Shown here: piece after piece, positions 36,583-45,851 of the stretch | Layout: the number at the start of each line of letters is the position of its first letter | Numbering within the stretch: position 1 is the first letter of the stretch | Assembly: GCA_009772935.1 (NCBI GenBank) | Contig: WOUR01000008.1 | Span: 124,001-188,000, forward strand | DNA: 64,000 bases | Direction: 5' to 3' | From: Rhodospirillaceae bacterium | GTDB taxonomy: Bacteria; Pseudomonadota; Alphaproteobacteria; Reyranellales; Reyranellaceae | Position numbers and translations under genes: made by a program | Notes under the pieces: generated by a model | Databases searched by the model: none | What the model saw: the letters and a program-made list of their open reading frames with translations, nothing else | Told to the model about the DNA's origin: nothing

Positions 36583-38184
36583 ATGATCTTCCGCAAGAGA
36601 GCCGTACTGGGAACCGTCGCGCTGCTGGCGTCGCTGGCCGCGACCCCGGTGCTGGCGCAGGGCACGCTACGCGTCGGCATGACCGCCTCGGACATTCCGC
36701 TGACCACCGGCCAGACCGACCAGGGCGGCGAAGGCATGCGGTTCATGGGCTACACGCTCTATGACGGGCTGATCAATTGGGACCTGTCGTCGGCCGACAA
36801 GGCCTCGGTGCTGGTGCCGGGCCTCGCCACCTCGTGGAAGGTCGACGAGGCCGACCCGACGCGCTGGACCTTCACCCTGCGCGACGGCGTCAAGTTCCAC
36901 GACGGCAGCGACTTCAAGGCCGATGCCGTGGTCTGGAACATCGACAAGCTGCTGAACGACAAGTCGCCCCAGTTCGATCCCAAGCAGGCGGCGCAGGGCC
37001 GCTCGCGCATTCCCGCCGTCGCCTCCTACAAGGTGATCGACGACCGAACGGTCGAAATCCGGACCAAGACGCCGGATGCGTTCCTGCCCTACCAGATTTC
37101 CTGGGTGATGATGTCGAGCCCGGCGCAGTGGGAGAAGGTCGGCAAGGACTGGAACAAGTTCGCGCAGACGCCGTCGGGCACCGGCCCGTGGAAGCTCACG
37201 GCCTTCCAGCCGCAGACCCGCGCCGAGCTGTCGCCCAACAAGGACTATTGGGACAAGGCCCGGATCCCCAAGCTCGACAAGATGGTGCTGCTGCCGATCC
37301 CCGAGCCCGCGACCCGCACGGCGGCGCTACGCTCGGGCCAGGTCGACTGGATCGAGGCGCCCTCGCCCGACGCGATCCCCAGCCTGGAGAAGGCCGGCTT
37401 CAAGCTGATCAGCAACGCCTATCCGCACAACTGGACCTGGCACCTCTCCTTCGCCGACGGCTCGCCGTGGAAGGACGTGCGCGTGCGCAAGGCCGCCAAC
37501 CTCGCCGTCGACCGCGAGGGGTTGAAGGTGCTGCTGAAGGGCATGATGATCCCGGCCAAGGGCTTCCTCACGCCGGGCAGCCAGTGGTTCGGTAATCCGA
37601 GCTTCGACGTGAAGTACGATCCCGAGGCGGCCAAGAAGCTGCTGGCCGAGGCAGGCTTCAGCAAGGCCAAGCCGGTGACGGCGAAGGTGCTGATCTCGAG
37701 CTCCGGCTCGGGCCAGATGCTGCCGCTGCCGATGAACGAGTACATCCAGCAGAACCTGGCCGACGTCGGGATCAAGATCGAGTTCGAGGTCGCCGAATGG
37801 AACACGCTGATCAACCTGTGGCGGGCCGGCGCCAAGTCGGACCTGGCGAAGGGAGCCAGCGCGCTGAACTTCAGCTACTTCATCCAGGATCCGTTCACCG
37901 CCTTCATCCGCCATCTCGATTCGAAGCTGGTGGCGCCCAACGGCACCAACTGGGGCTTCTACCAGGACCCCGGCATGGACGCTCTGCTGGAGAAAGCGCG
38001 CACGACGTTCGATTCGAAGGCGCAGGACGAGGCGCTGAAGAAGGTCCACGAGAAGATCGTCGACGACGCGCTGTTTCTGTTCGTGACGCATGACGTCGCG
38101 CCGCGCGCCTTGTCGCCCAAGGTCACGGGCTTCATCCAGACCCAGAACTGGTTCCAGGACTTCTCGCCGATCGTGATGAAGTAG
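36583..38184 (+). CDS. ABC substrate-binding protein, family 5
   Basis: Periplasmic solute-binding protein of 533 residues with a Sec signal peptide (MIFRKRAVLGTVALLASLAATPVLAQ). Family SBP_bac_5 features are LYDGLINWDLSSAD, LATSWKVDEADPTRWTFTLRDGVKFHDGSDF, DVRVRKAANLAVDREGL and a C-terminal region ending FQDFSPIVMK. The start at 36583 is set by the signal peptide; an earlier in-frame ATG would place a polar stretch in front. It is divergent from katG and has no permease or ATPase of its own class nearby. Its position beside an FAD oxidase and polyamine-type importers suggests a shared substrate class. Confidence 0.9.
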   Translation: MIFRKRAVLGTVALLASLAATPVLAQGTLRVGMTASDIPLTTGQTDQGGEGMRFMGYTLYDGLINWDLSSADKASVLVPGLATSWKVDEADPTRWTFTLRDGVKFHDGSDFKADAVVWNIDKLLNDKSPQFDPKQAAQGRSRIPAVASYKVIDDRTVEIRTKTPDAFLPYQISWVMMSSPAQWEKVGKDWNKFAQTPSGTGPWKLTAFQPQTRAELSPNKDYWDKARIPKLDKMVLLPIPEPATRTAALRSGQVDWIEAPSPDAIPSLEKAGFKLISNAYPHNWTWHLSFADGSPWKDVRVRKAANLAVDREGLKVLLKGMMIPAKGFLTPGSQWFGNPSFDVKYDPEAAKKLLAEAGFSKAKPVTAKVLISSSGSGQMLPLPMNEYIQQNLADVGIKIEFEVAEWNTLINLWRAGAKSDLAKGASALNFSYFIQDPFTAFIRHLDSKLVAPNGTNWGFYQDPGMDALLEKARTTFDSKAQDEALKKVHEKIVDDALFLFVTHDVAPRALSPKVTGFIQTQNWFQDFSPIVMK

Positions 38185-38214
38185 CGCCGCAAGAGGAGCG
38201 TCACTCGATCACGC

Positions 38215-38328
38215 GACCTCATCCTGAGGAGGTCGCGGAGCGACCGTCTCGAAGTATGGGCAGCAGACGTGGTGCTCGTGCCCACCCTTCGAGACGCACC
38301 GCTACGCGGTGCTCCTCAGGGTGAGGTC
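38215..38328. repeat. Dispersed palindromic repeat, CTCATCCTGAGGAG family
   Basis: A 114-base element with outer inverted ends GACCTCATCCTGAGGAG and CTCCTCAGGGTGAGGTC. Inner arms are CGTCTCGAAGTATGGG and CCCACCCTTCGAGACG. It sits between two convergent genes and shares its outer and inner arms with the copy at 41299. The organisation (nested inverted repeats, no coding capacity) suggests a MITE- or REP-like element. Confidence 0.78.
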
Positions 38329-38346
38329 ATATTTGTTCGCGCGGCC

Positions 38347-39678
38347 TCAAGCCCGCAGCCGGTCCCACCAGTCGCGGGTGCGGTACCAGGCGCCGACGAA
38401 GGGCAGGACCCATTCGGGGTTGCCGCTGTAGAACGGGACGGTCGGGAAATCCTGGCCGTCGAAGGCGTTGACGGGCGCGTTCGAGCCGCCGGCGATCTTC
38501 CGCGCGGTCTGGTAGCCGAGATAGGACATCATCGCGACGCCCGAACCGTTGCAGGCCATCAGATAGTGCATTCCCTGCTCCATGCCCATGTGCGGCAGGA
38601 AGTCGAAGGCGAAGGCCACGTTGCCGGTCCATGCATGAGTGATCTTTACGCCCTTGAGCTGCGGCCAGCGCTCCAGCATGTAGCCGTGCAGCACCGGCGC
38701 GCTGACCTCGGGCGTCACCTGGGTGAAGCGGGCGCGGCCGCCGAAGATCACGCGCTTGTTGTCGGGCGACTGGCGGTAGTAGCAGAGCACGCGCTTGGTA
38801 TCGGAGACGACGCGGTTCTTCGGGATCAGGCTTTGCACCAGATCCTCGGGCAGCTCCTCAGTCGCGATGATATGGCTGGCGACCGGCACCAACTTGCGGC
38901 GCAGGGTCGGCGTCAGTTCGGTCGTATAGCCGTTGGTCGCGATCACCACCTCGCGCGCCTCGATCGGGCCCTTGCTGGTGAGCACGCGAAACCCACCGGG
39001 CTTGCGTTCGATCTTCTCGGCATCGCAGTTGGCGCAGAGCTTGGCGCCGGCGCGGTGCGCGGCCTTCAGCAGGCCCCCATAATAGAGCGCGGGATGAAGT
39101 TGGCCGGTGCGCTCCACGACCATGCCGCCATAGTAGTAGTCTGAGGCGATCTCCTCGCGTTGCCGTTCGCGCGGCACCATGTAGGTGCCCAACGCCGCCT
39201 GCTCGTTGTAGGTCGAGACCTTGGCCTGTTGTTCGGCGAAGTGGCGCGGCGTGTAGGCGCCGCTGAAGCGGCCGTTCATGCGCCAATGGCATTCGATGCC
39301 TTCGCGCTGGATCACGGTCTCGACCTGGCTCAGCGAATCGGCGGCGTCGCTCAGCATGCGCGCCATCACCTTCTTCCACGCCTCGGGATCGCCGCCAACG
39401 CCCTTGCCGGAGAAGCCCTTGCCCATGGTCGTGCCGCCGCTGACGCCGCCGCCGTTGCGCGTCGAGGCCCCGACCCCGAAATCGCCGCGCTCCAGTACCG
39501 TGACGTCGACGCCCGAGCGCGCCAGCTCGAGGCCGGTCGACAGGCCGCCGTAGCCCGCGCCGACCACCAGCACGTCGGTCTTGAGCGGCGGATCCTGGCT
39601 CAGCTCGTTGGAGGGATGCCACCATTCCCACCACCAGGGCATCGCCTTGAAATCCTTGTGGAAGACGCTGTCGGCCAT
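38347..39678 (-). CDS. FAD-dependent amine oxidoreductase (DAO family), copy A
   Basis: DAO-type flavoenzyme of 443 residues similar to gamma-glutamylputrescine oxidase PuuB and related amine oxidases. The dinucleotide motif is VLVVGAGYGGLSTGLELA (G40-x-G42-x2-G45). GASTRNGGGVSGG follows, then IATNGYTTELTP, the strand VASHIIATEELP, KRVIFGGRARFT and the C-terminal FAD segment CNGSGVAMMSYLG. The N-terminus has an odd Trp-rich stretch PWWWEWWHP. GGAGAG precedes the ATG. It is the last gene of the left polyamine-type ABC operon, nine bases after the permease. It is clearly paralogous to the gene at 49950. Confidence 0.88.
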   Translation of the reverse strand: MADSVFHKDFKAMPWWWEWWHPSNELSQDPPLKTDVLVVGAGYGGLSTGLELARSGVDVTVLERGDFGVGASTRNGGGVSGGTTMGKGFSGKGVGGDPEAWKKVMARMLSDAADSLSQVETVIQREGIECHWRMNGRFSGAYTPRHFAEQQAKVSTYNEQAALGTYMVPRERQREEIASDYYYGGMVVERTGQLHPALYYGGLLKAAHRAGAKLCANCDAEKIERKPGGFRVLTSKGPIEAREVVIATNGYTTELTPTLRRKLVPVASHIIATEELPEDLVQSLIPKNRVVSDTKRVLCYYRQSPDNKRVIFGGRARFTQVTPEVSAPVLHGYMLERWPQLKGVKITHAWTGNVAFAFDFLPHMGMEQGMHYLMACNGSGVAMMSYLGYQTARKIAGGSNAPVNAFDGQDFPTVPFYSGNPEWVLPFVGAWYRTRDWWDRLRA

Positions 39679-39687
39679 CGAACTCTC

Positions 39688-40479
39688 CTAACGCGCACTA
39701 TCCTTCAACCCCCGGCCGAAGCGGCCGATCAGCACGAGCACGATCGACACCAGCAGAATCTGCATCACCGAGACGGCGGCGATGGTCGGGTCGATCTCCA
39801 TCAGGATGTTGTCGAACATCTTCTTCGGGAGCGTCATGTTGGCGCCGGCGAGGAACAGCGCGACGACGACCTCGTCGAACGAGGAGATAAAGGCCAGCAA
39901 CCCGGCCGAGACGAGGCTGGGACGCAGCAGCGGCAGGGTGACCCGCGCGAGCGTGCGCCAGCGGCTGGCGCCCAGTCCCTCGGCGGCCTGTTCGAGCGAG
40001 CGGTCGAAGTCGCGCAGCCCCGCCCCGATCACCAGCACCACGAACGGCAGAGCTAATATCGTGTGGGCGATCACCAGCCCGTACCAGGTACCGATCAGCT
40101 TCAGCTTGGCGAACAGGCCATAGACCGCCACCGAGAGGATGATGGTCGGCACGATCACGGGTGCGAGCGCCAGTCGGTCGATCAGGATGCGGCCGAAGAA
40201 TTTTCCGCGCACCAGCGAGAAGGCGAGCGGCACGCCGAGCGCCAGGGCGAAGACCGCCGTCGCGCTGCCGATGTAGAGCGAGCGCCAGGTCGCATCGATC
40301 CATTGCGGATCGTCGAGATAGCGCTCGTACCACTGCCAGGAGAGGCCCGGCGGCGGGAACTGCATGTAGGGCGCCGACGACAGCGAGATCGGGAAGACGA
40401 CCAGCAGCGGCAGCATCAGGAAGAAGTAGATGAGGCCGCACGACACGACGAGGAGACGGCGGCCGGGCGTGCGGCTCAT
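39688..40479 (-). CDS. ABC permease, PotC-like (polyamine/opine type)
   Basis: Inner-membrane permease of 263 residues with six predicted helices. The cytoplasmic EAA loop that docks on the ATPase is EQAAEGLGASRWRTLARVTLPLLRPS. FISSFDEVVVALFLAG after it is typical of PotC/PhnV-like subunits. The ATG at 40479 overlaps the stop of the preceding permease gene (ATGA), so translation is coupled. It is the second permease of the left transporter and is followed by the FAD oxidase gene. Confidence 0.9.
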   Translation of the reverse strand: MSRTPGRRLLVVSCGLIYFFLMLPLLVVFPISLSSAPYMQFPPPGLSWQWYERYLDDPQWIDATWRSLYIGSATAVFALALGVPLAFSLVRGKFFGRILIDRLALAPVIVPTIILSVAVYGLFAKLKLIGTWYGLVIAHTILALPFVVLVIGAGLRDFDRSLEQAAEGLGASRWRTLARVTLPLLRPSLVSAGLLAFISSFDEVVVALFLAGANMTLPKKMFDNILMEIDPTIAAVSVMQILLVSIVLVLIGRFGRGLKDSAR

Positions 40480-41291
40480 CGCGCGGACTCCGTCTCCGTC
40501 CGAGTGAAGCGCTGGGCCAACGCATAGACGGCGAAGGTGAAGACCAGCAGCACCGCCGAGAGCGCCGCGGCAAACGGCCAGTTCAGCGCCTCGCGCACCT
40601 GCTGCTCGATCAGCACGGCGATCATCATGACCCGCCCGCCACCCAGTAGCGCCGGCGTGATGAAGAAGCCCAGCGACAGCACGAACACCAGCACCGAGCC
40701 CGCGAAGATGCCGTTCAGGGTGAGCGGCAGGTAGATGCGCCGGAAGATGCTGAAGCTCGACGCGCCGAGTCCCGCGGCAGCCGCGGGAATGGCGGGATCG
40801 ACCTTGCGCACCGCGCCGTAGATCGGCAGCACCATGTAGGGCAGCAGCACGTGCACCATGCCGATCAGCACGCCGGTGAAATTGTGCAGGAGCGGGATCG
40901 GATCGCTGATGATGCCCGCTTCCATGAGCGTGCGATTGAAGACGCCGTTGCGTCCGAGCAGCACCATCCAGGCGTAGGTACGCACCAGCACCGAGGTCCA
41001 GAGCGGCAGCAGGACGAAGATGAAGCCCACGGTCGCCCAGAAGGGCGTGGTCGTGGCCATCAGGAAGCCCAGCGGATAGCCCAGCAGCAGGCAAAAAAAG
41101 GTGACCAGCAGCGCGATCTCGAAGGTGTTCCAGAAGACGCGGAGATAGAGCTGTTCGCCCAGCGCCTTGGCGTACCAGTCGAGCGTCCCGCCTTCGAGGC
41201 TGAAGCCCAGCATGCGCACGACCGGGAACAGGAAGAACACGAAGAGCAGGATCAGCGCCGGCAGCGCGGGGAGGAAGCCGCGACCAGTCAC
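40476..41291 (-). CDS. ABC permease, PotB-like (polyamine/opine type)
   Basis: Permease of 271 residues with six helices and the EAA motif AAAAGLGASSFSIFRRIYLPLTLNG. TSVLVRTYAWMVLLGRNGVFN is the usual PotB/PotH segment. The start is taken as GTG 41291, because the frame further upstream runs into the palindromic repeat at 41299 and is not family-like. The ribosome-binding site GAGGG (41303-41299), seven bases from the GTG, is made by the end of that repeat. It is translated just ahead of the second permease. Confidence 0.88.
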   Translation of the reverse strand: MTGRGFLPALPALILLFVFFLFPVVRMLGFSLEGGTLDWYAKALGEQLYLRVFWNTFEIALLVTFFCLLLGYPLGFLMATTTPFWATVGFIFVLLPLWTSVLVRTYAWMVLLGRNGVFNRTLMEAGIISDPIPLLHNFTGVLIGMVHVLLPYMVLPIYGAVRKVDPAIPAAAAGLGASSFSIFRRIYLPLTLNGIFAGSVLVFVLSLGFFITPALLGGGRVMMIAVLIEQQVREALNWPFAAALSAVLLVFTFAVYALAQRFTRTETESAR

Positions 41292-41298
41292 GACATAG

Positions 41299-41407
41299 CC
41301 CTCATCCTGATGAGGCGCGCAGCGCCGTCTCGAAGGATGGGAACGAGCACCGCGCCTGCGGCCCATCCTTCGAGACGCATCGCTGCGCGACGCTCCTCAG
41401 GATGAGG
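41299..41407. repeat. Dispersed palindromic repeat inside the left ABC operon
   Basis: A second copy of the CTCATCCTGA family with outer ends CCCTCATCCTGA and TCAGGATGAGG. Inner arms are CGTCTCGAAGGATGGG and CCCATCCTTCGAGACG, a perfect 16-bp pair. It lies between the ATPase gene (stop at 41415) and the permease gene starting at 41291. Its left end provides the GAGGG ribosome-binding site of the permease. Within a transcript it would form a strong stem that could reduce or stabilise downstream message. Confidence 0.8.
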
Positions 41408-41414
41408 TTGGGGT

Positions 41415-42461
41415 TCAGAACACATGGATCGACTCGGGGTCGATGCCGACCGTGACCTTTGTGCCGGCGGCGGGCAGCGCGCCGCGCGCGGGCTGGCGGA
41501 CCAGCAGCTCGAGGCCGCCCTCGCAGGCCAGCCGCAGCTTGAACGAGGTGCCGAGATAGACCGATTCGATCACCTCGCCCGTGAACGCGTTGGCGCCTGA
41601 ACCGGCAAATCGCTCGGGACGCATCAGCACCCCGACCTTCGTGCCCGCCGGCTTGTCGCTGCAGACCTGCAATGCCCGACCGCCATCCAGCGTCACCGTG
41701 CCCGGTGCGCTCATCGTGCCGTGGAAGATGTTGCTCTCGCCCACGAAGTCGGCGACGAAATCGTTGGCCGGGCGCTCGTAGATCTCCGTCGTCGTGGCGA
41801 TCTGCTGGATCGTGCCCCTGTTCATCACCGCGATGCGGTCGGAGAGGACCAGCGCCTCCTCCTGGTCGTGGGTAATGAAGATGGTGGTGAGGCCGAGACG
41901 CCGCTGCAGGCGGCGCACTTCGAGCTGCATCGTCTCGCGCAGCTTGCGGTCGAGCGCGCCGAACGGCTCGTCCAGCAGCAGGAGCCGCGGGTCGAAGACG
42001 ATGGCGCGCGCCAGCGCCACCCTCTGCTGCTGACCGCCGGACAACTGCCGCGGCAGGCGCGCCTCGTAACCCTTCAGCTCGACCATCGCCAGCGCCTCGC
42101 CGACGCGCCGCTCGATCTCGGGCTTCGCGACGTTCCTCATCTCCAGCGGGAAGGCGACGTTGGCCGCGACACTGAGATGCGGGAACAGGGCATAGTTCTG
42201 GAACACCATGCCGATGTCGCGTTTGGCGGGCGGCAGCGAGGTGATGTCGGCACCGCCCACCGTCACGCGGCCGCCGTCGGGCGTCTCGAAGCCGGCGACC
42301 ACCTTGAGCAAGGTCGTCTTGCCCGAGCCGCTGGGCCCGAGGATGGTCAGCAGCTCGCCCTGTGCCACCTGCAGCGAGACGTGGTCGAGCGCGACCACCT
42401 CTCCGAAACGCTTCCCGACCCCCTCGATGAGAAGGTCGGCCGATCCCGCGCTTGCACTCAC
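41415..42461 (-). CDS. ABC transporter ATP-binding protein, PotA-like
   Basis: ATPase of 348 residues with Walker A GPSGSGKTT (residues 42-50), a Q-loop in GMVFQNYALFPHLSV, signature LSGGQQQRVALARA, Walker B LLLLDEP and switch histidine in IFITHDQEEAL. A C-terminal TOBE domain (GVLMRPERFAGSGANAFTGEVIESVYLG) marks the polyamine/spermidine or opine subfamily. Translation begins at GTG 42461, six bases after the stop of the binding-protein gene. It energises the two permeases downstream. Confidence 0.93.
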   Translation of the reverse strand: MSASAGSADLLIEGVGKRFGEVVALDHVSLQVAQGELLTILGPSGSGKTTLLKVVAGFETPDGGRVTVGGADITSLPPAKRDIGMVFQNYALFPHLSVAANVAFPLEMRNVAKPEIERRVGEALAMVELKGYEARLPRQLSGGQQQRVALARAIVFDPRLLLLDEPFGALDRKLRETMQLEVRRLQRRLGLTTIFITHDQEEALVLSDRIAVMNRGTIQQIATTTEIYERPANDFVADFVGESNIFHGTMSAPGTVTLDGGRALQVCSDKPAGTKVGVLMRPERFAGSGANAFTGEVIESVYLGTSFKLRLACEGGLELLVRQPARGALPAAGTKVTVGIDPESIHVF

Positions 42462-42467
42462 GGAAGA

Positions 42468-43532
42468 TCAGCCCTTCTTCAGCATCCAGGCGTTCCAGAG
42501 TTCGGCCGCCTTGGTGCCGTTCTCAGCGTACCACTGGTCGCTCACCCAGAACTGCTGGTCGAGATAGGCGGTCGGCAGGAACGGCTTCACCTTCGGATCG
42601 ACGAAGTTCAGCGATTCGAGATTGAGACCGGGATAACCCAGCTCCGAGGCATAGACTGCCTGCTGCTGCGGCACGGCGAGTTCGGCCAGCATCTTGTTGG
42701 CCCAGTAGGGGCTCTTGGCACCGCGCGGGATGGCGAAGCTGCCCTGTTTCAGCGAGCCCTCGTTCCATTCGATGCCGACCGGCGCCCCCTTCTTGATGAT
42801 GTCGTAGAAGCGGCCGTTCCAGCCGGTGGCCAGAACCACCTCTTTGTCGAGCAGCAGCTGGGCGGGCTGCTGGCCGGTCGACCACCAGACGGTGATGTGC
42901 GGCTTGATCTGGTCGAGCTTTTTGAACGCCCGGTCGAAGTCGATCGGATAGAGCTTGTCCTTCGGCACACCGTCGGCGATCAGCGCGAATTCGAGATTGT
43001 CGGTGGGATGGTTGCGCATCGAGCGCGCGCCCGGGAACTTCTTGACGTCCCACCAGTCAGCCCAGCTCTTGGGCTGGCTGCCGTTCTTGAACACGTCGTT
43101 CCGGAATCCGATGATGGTCGTATAGACCGACGAGGCGAAGACGTAGGGATTCTGTGCCGTCGCTGGATACTTGGAGCGGTCGACGACCTTGGGATCGATC
43201 TTCTCCAGGAGATTGGCCTTGCCGGCACGGATCGCATCCTGGCCGCCGATCTCGGTCAGGTCCCATTCGACGTTGCCGGAATCGACCATCGCGCGGAGCT
43301 TGCCGAAGTCGACCGGGCTCGTCTCCACGACCTTGATCCCGTACTTCTTCTCGAAGCCGTTGAAGAAGGCCTTGCGCATGGCCGTGCCCATCGACCCGCC
43401 GGAATGATTGACGACCAGCTGGGCGGGCTTGGCAGGCTCGGCCTGCGCGAAGGCCGGCCCGGCGGCGCCGACCGCGGCGGCGCCTCCCAGCAGCGAGAGA
43501 GCGTGACGGCGATGCAGGCGCTTGATGTCCAT
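42468..43532 (-). CDS. ABC substrate-binding protein, PotD-like
   Basis: Periplasmic binding protein of 354 residues, family SBP_bac_6/8 (spermidine, putrescine, opines, iron). The signal peptide has a twin-arginine-like HRRHALSLLGG start and ends near AFA-Q (residue 30). The mature segment contains NHSGGSMGTAMRKAFFNGFEKKYGIKV, DLTEIGGQDAIRAGKAN and ITVWWSTGQQPAQLL, with the Trp-rich pocket expected for amine ligands. GGAGGGG precedes the ATG at 43532. First gene of the leftward operon, divergent from the second transporter. Confidence 0.88.
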   Translation of the reverse strand: MDIKRLHRRHALSLLGGAAAVGAAGPAFAQAEPAKPAQLVVNHSGGSMGTAMRKAFFNGFEKKYGIKVVETSPVDFGKLRAMVDSGNVEWDLTEIGGQDAIRAGKANLLEKIDPKVVDRSKYPATAQNPYVFASSVYTTIIGFRNDVFKNGSQPKSWADWWDVKKFPGARSMRNHPTDNLEFALIADGVPKDKLYPIDFDRAFKKLDQIKPHITVWWSTGQQPAQLLLDKEVVLATGWNGRFYDIIKKGAPVGIEWNEGSLKQGSFAIPRGAKSPYWANKMLAELAVPQQQAVYASELGYPGLNLESLNFVDPKVKPFLPTAYLDQQFWVSDQWYAENGTKAAELWNAWMLKKG

Positions 43533-43697
43533 GACGTGTCCCCTCCGAAATCCCCCCAGGACTGTAGAAGCGGTATCTGCACGGAGCAACACTCAACACC
43601 ATAACCTTCTGGAATGACCAGGCGGGGCGAATGAATTTCTCGACCACTGCAGGAGGCGTCTAACGTCGGCACCAAGCAACACCGGCGGGGGCCAGCG

Positions 43698-44759
43698 ATG
43701 ATGAACCGATTGAAGGCATTGATGTGCGGCGCGGTCCTGGCCTGTACCGGCGCGGCCAGCGGCGCGGGTAGTGCTTCGGCCCAGGAACTCACCATGGCGG
43801 TGTGGGGCGGCGGCGGCGCCAACACCTGGCGCGAGGCCTTCATCAAGCAGTTCAACCCGGGCAATGGTTCGACCATCAAGATGGTCGAGGTGCCGAACCC
43901 GGCCGGCGCGCTTCGCTCTCCCGCCGCGGCCGGTCAGTACAATCTGGCGCTGGTCACCTATTTCGAGGCGATCGCTCTCTCCAATGCAGGCCTGATCGAG
44001 AGCTTCGACGACAAGCAGCTCCCGGGCATCGCCGACGTCGATCCGAAATACCTGACGAGGGACAAGGCGGGCCGCCATGTCGGGCTGCCTGTCTATTTCA
44101 CCTACTATGGGATCGCCTACAACACGGACCTCGCCAAGGCCGAGGACTTCGCCTCCTGGCAGGGGCTGGCCGATCCGAAATGGAAGGGCAAACTGTCGCT
44201 GACACGACCAGTCTACCTCGCACCCTACGACGCCGTCATCATGGCCAAGGCGATGGGCGGCAGCGAGAAGGACATCGACCCGGGCTTCAAGCTGCTCGAG
44301 AAGATCGTGCCCAACGTGCTGGCGACCTACACCTCGCTCGCCCACATGAACACGCTGCTGACGCGCGGCGAGGTGGCGGCCGTGCCGTTCTACGCCTCGC
44401 GCGTCTGGGCCCTGCGTCGCCAGGGCGCCAAGAATGTCGGCATCGTGATCCCCAAGGAGGGCGCGCTGATGCTGCCCTACGTCGTGGTGGTCCCCAAGGG
44501 CGGCAAGAACCAGGAAAAGTCGCTGGTCTGGATGAACTATATCGCCAGCGCCGAGCCGCAGCTGCGCGCCGCCCTGCTCGACGGCTGGCTGCCGATGAAC
44601 GCCAAGGTCAAGCTGCCCGAGGACCTGCAGAAGACGCTGGGACAACCCTACGAGCAGATCGTTAAGTCGCTCTACTCGCCCGACTGGCGGATCGTCGTCG
44701 AGCACAACGAGGCACGGGTCGACCGCGCCGAGAAACTGATGTCCGGCGCCAAGCAGTGA
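43698..44759 (+). CDS. ABC substrate-binding protein, PotD-like, right operon
   Basis: Periplasmic binding protein of 353 residues, related to the gene at 42468 only at family level. The signal peptide (MMNRLKALMCGAVLACTGAA) is cleaved near SASAQ. Mature features are LTMAVWGGGGANTWREAFIKQF, LPVYFTYYGIAYNTDLAKAEDF and GEVAAVPFYASRVWALRRQGAKNVG, as in PotD/FbpA-like folds. Two ATGs (43698, 43701) are possible starts. It ends with GTGA, overlapping the ATPase gene start by four bases. First gene of the rightward operon. Confidence 0.87.
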   Translation: MMNRLKALMCGAVLACTGAASGAGSASAQELTMAVWGGGGANTWREAFIKQFNPGNGSTIKMVEVPNPAGALRSPAAAGQYNLALVTYFEAIALSNAGLIESFDDKQLPGIADVDPKYLTRDKAGRHVGLPVYFTYYGIAYNTDLAKAEDFASWQGLADPKWKGKLSLTRPVYLAPYDAVIMAKAMGGSEKDIDPGFKLLEKIVPNVLATYTSLAHMNTLLTRGEVAAVPFYASRVWALRRQGAKNVGIVIPKEGALMLPYVVVVPKGGKNQEKSLVWMNYIASAEPQLRAALLDGWLPMNAKVKLPEDLQKTLGQPYEQIVKSLYSPDWRIVVEHNEARVDRAEKLMSGAKQ

Positions 44760-45841
44760 GTAGAGGTTCGATCTCGATCAACGGTGTCGGCAAGGCGTTC
44801 GGCACCGCGACCGTGCTGGACGGGGTGGATCTCTCGATCGAGGGTGGCAGCTTCGTCACCCTGCTCGGCCCCTCCGGCTGCGGCAAGACTACCCTGCTGC
44901 GCCTGATCGCAGGGTTTCTCGACCCCAGCCGCGGGACGATCGCCATCGACGGCGCGCCCATGCAGGGCGTGCCGCCGCGGCACCGCCCGCTCGGCATGGT
45001 GTTCCAGAACCTGGCGCTGTTCCCTCATCTCGACGTTTTCGAGAACGTGGCCTACGGGATGCGGATCCGCGGTACCGCGGCGACCGAGATCTCCAGCCGC
45101 GTCGCACGTTTCCTGGGGCTGGTGGGCCTGGCCGGCTTCGAGCGGCGGCGCATCGGCCAGCTCTCCGGCGGCCAGAAACAGCGCGTGGCGCTGGCGCGGT
45201 CGCTGGCGCTGGAGCCCGCGATCCTGCTGCTCGACGAGCCGCTGAGCGCGCTCGATCTGCAGCTTCGCCGCCAGCTGCAGGTGGAACTCAAGTCGATCCA
45301 GCGCCAGCTCGCCACGACCTTCGTCTTCGTCACGCACGACCAGGAAGAAGCGACGATGCTTTCCGATACGATCGTCGTGATGGACGGCGGACGCGTCCAG
45401 CAGGTCGGCACGCCCGGCGAGATCTACCGACGTCCCGCCTCGCCCTTCGTCGCGCGCTTCGTGGGTGACATCAACATGATGGACGGCCGCATCGAGACGG
45501 TCGATGAGATGTCGGTCTCGGTCTCCGTCGGGGGACGGGCGATCTCCGTTCCCCGCTCCGCCGTCGTCGGCACCGCATCGACCGGCCGCGCCTGCCAGCT
45601 CGCCTGCCGCCCCGAATCGGTGCGGCTCGGAGGAACGCAGGCCGACGCACTGTCGCTCGAAGCCCGTGTGACGGCGCTGCATCGCCTCGGGCCCACGGTG
45701 AAGGCCGTCCTCGACACGCCGCTGGGCCCGCTCACGGCGCTGACGATGGCCGACACGCCGCACTTGGCGGAACTCGCCGAAGGAAAGACGGCGCGTCTCT
45801 TCGTACCGTCCGACACTTTCACGCTCTTCGCCTCAACCTGA
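44756..45841 (+). CDS. ABC transporter ATP-binding protein, PotA-like, right operon
   Basis: ATPase of 361 residues starting at GTG 44756, coupled to the binding-protein gene by the GTGA overlap. Walker A is GPSGCGKTT (residues 38-46), Q-loop GMVFQNLALFPHL, signature LSGGQKQRVALARS, Walker B LLLDEP and switch FVFVTHDQEEA. The C-terminal half (residues ~240-360) is a TOBE-like regulatory domain with LACRPESVRLGGTQ. It serves the permeases at 47299 and 48135, from which it is separated by the amidase gene. Confidence 0.93.
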   Translation: MSRGSISINGVGKAFGTATVLDGVDLSIEGGSFVTLLGPSGCGKTTLLRLIAGFLDPSRGTIAIDGAPMQGVPPRHRPLGMVFQNLALFPHLDVFENVAYGMRIRGTAATEISSRVARFLGLVGLAGFERRRIGQLSGGQKQRVALARSLALEPAILLLDEPLSALDLQLRRQLQVELKSIQRQLATTFVFVTHDQEEATMLSDTIVVMDGGRVQQVGTPGEIYRRPASPFVARFVGDINMMDGRIETVDEMSVSVSVGGRAISVPRSAVVGTASTGRACQLACRPESVRLGGTQADALSLEARVTALHRLGPTVKAVLDTPLGPLTALTMADTPHLAELAEGKTARLFVPSDTFTLFAST

Positions 45842-45851
45842 AAGAACGATC

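Noticed and set aside
41721..43604. A 627-codon plus-strand frame opposite the potA- and potD-like genes
   Set aside because: Antisense shadow; the ATPase and binding-protein genes are unambiguous.
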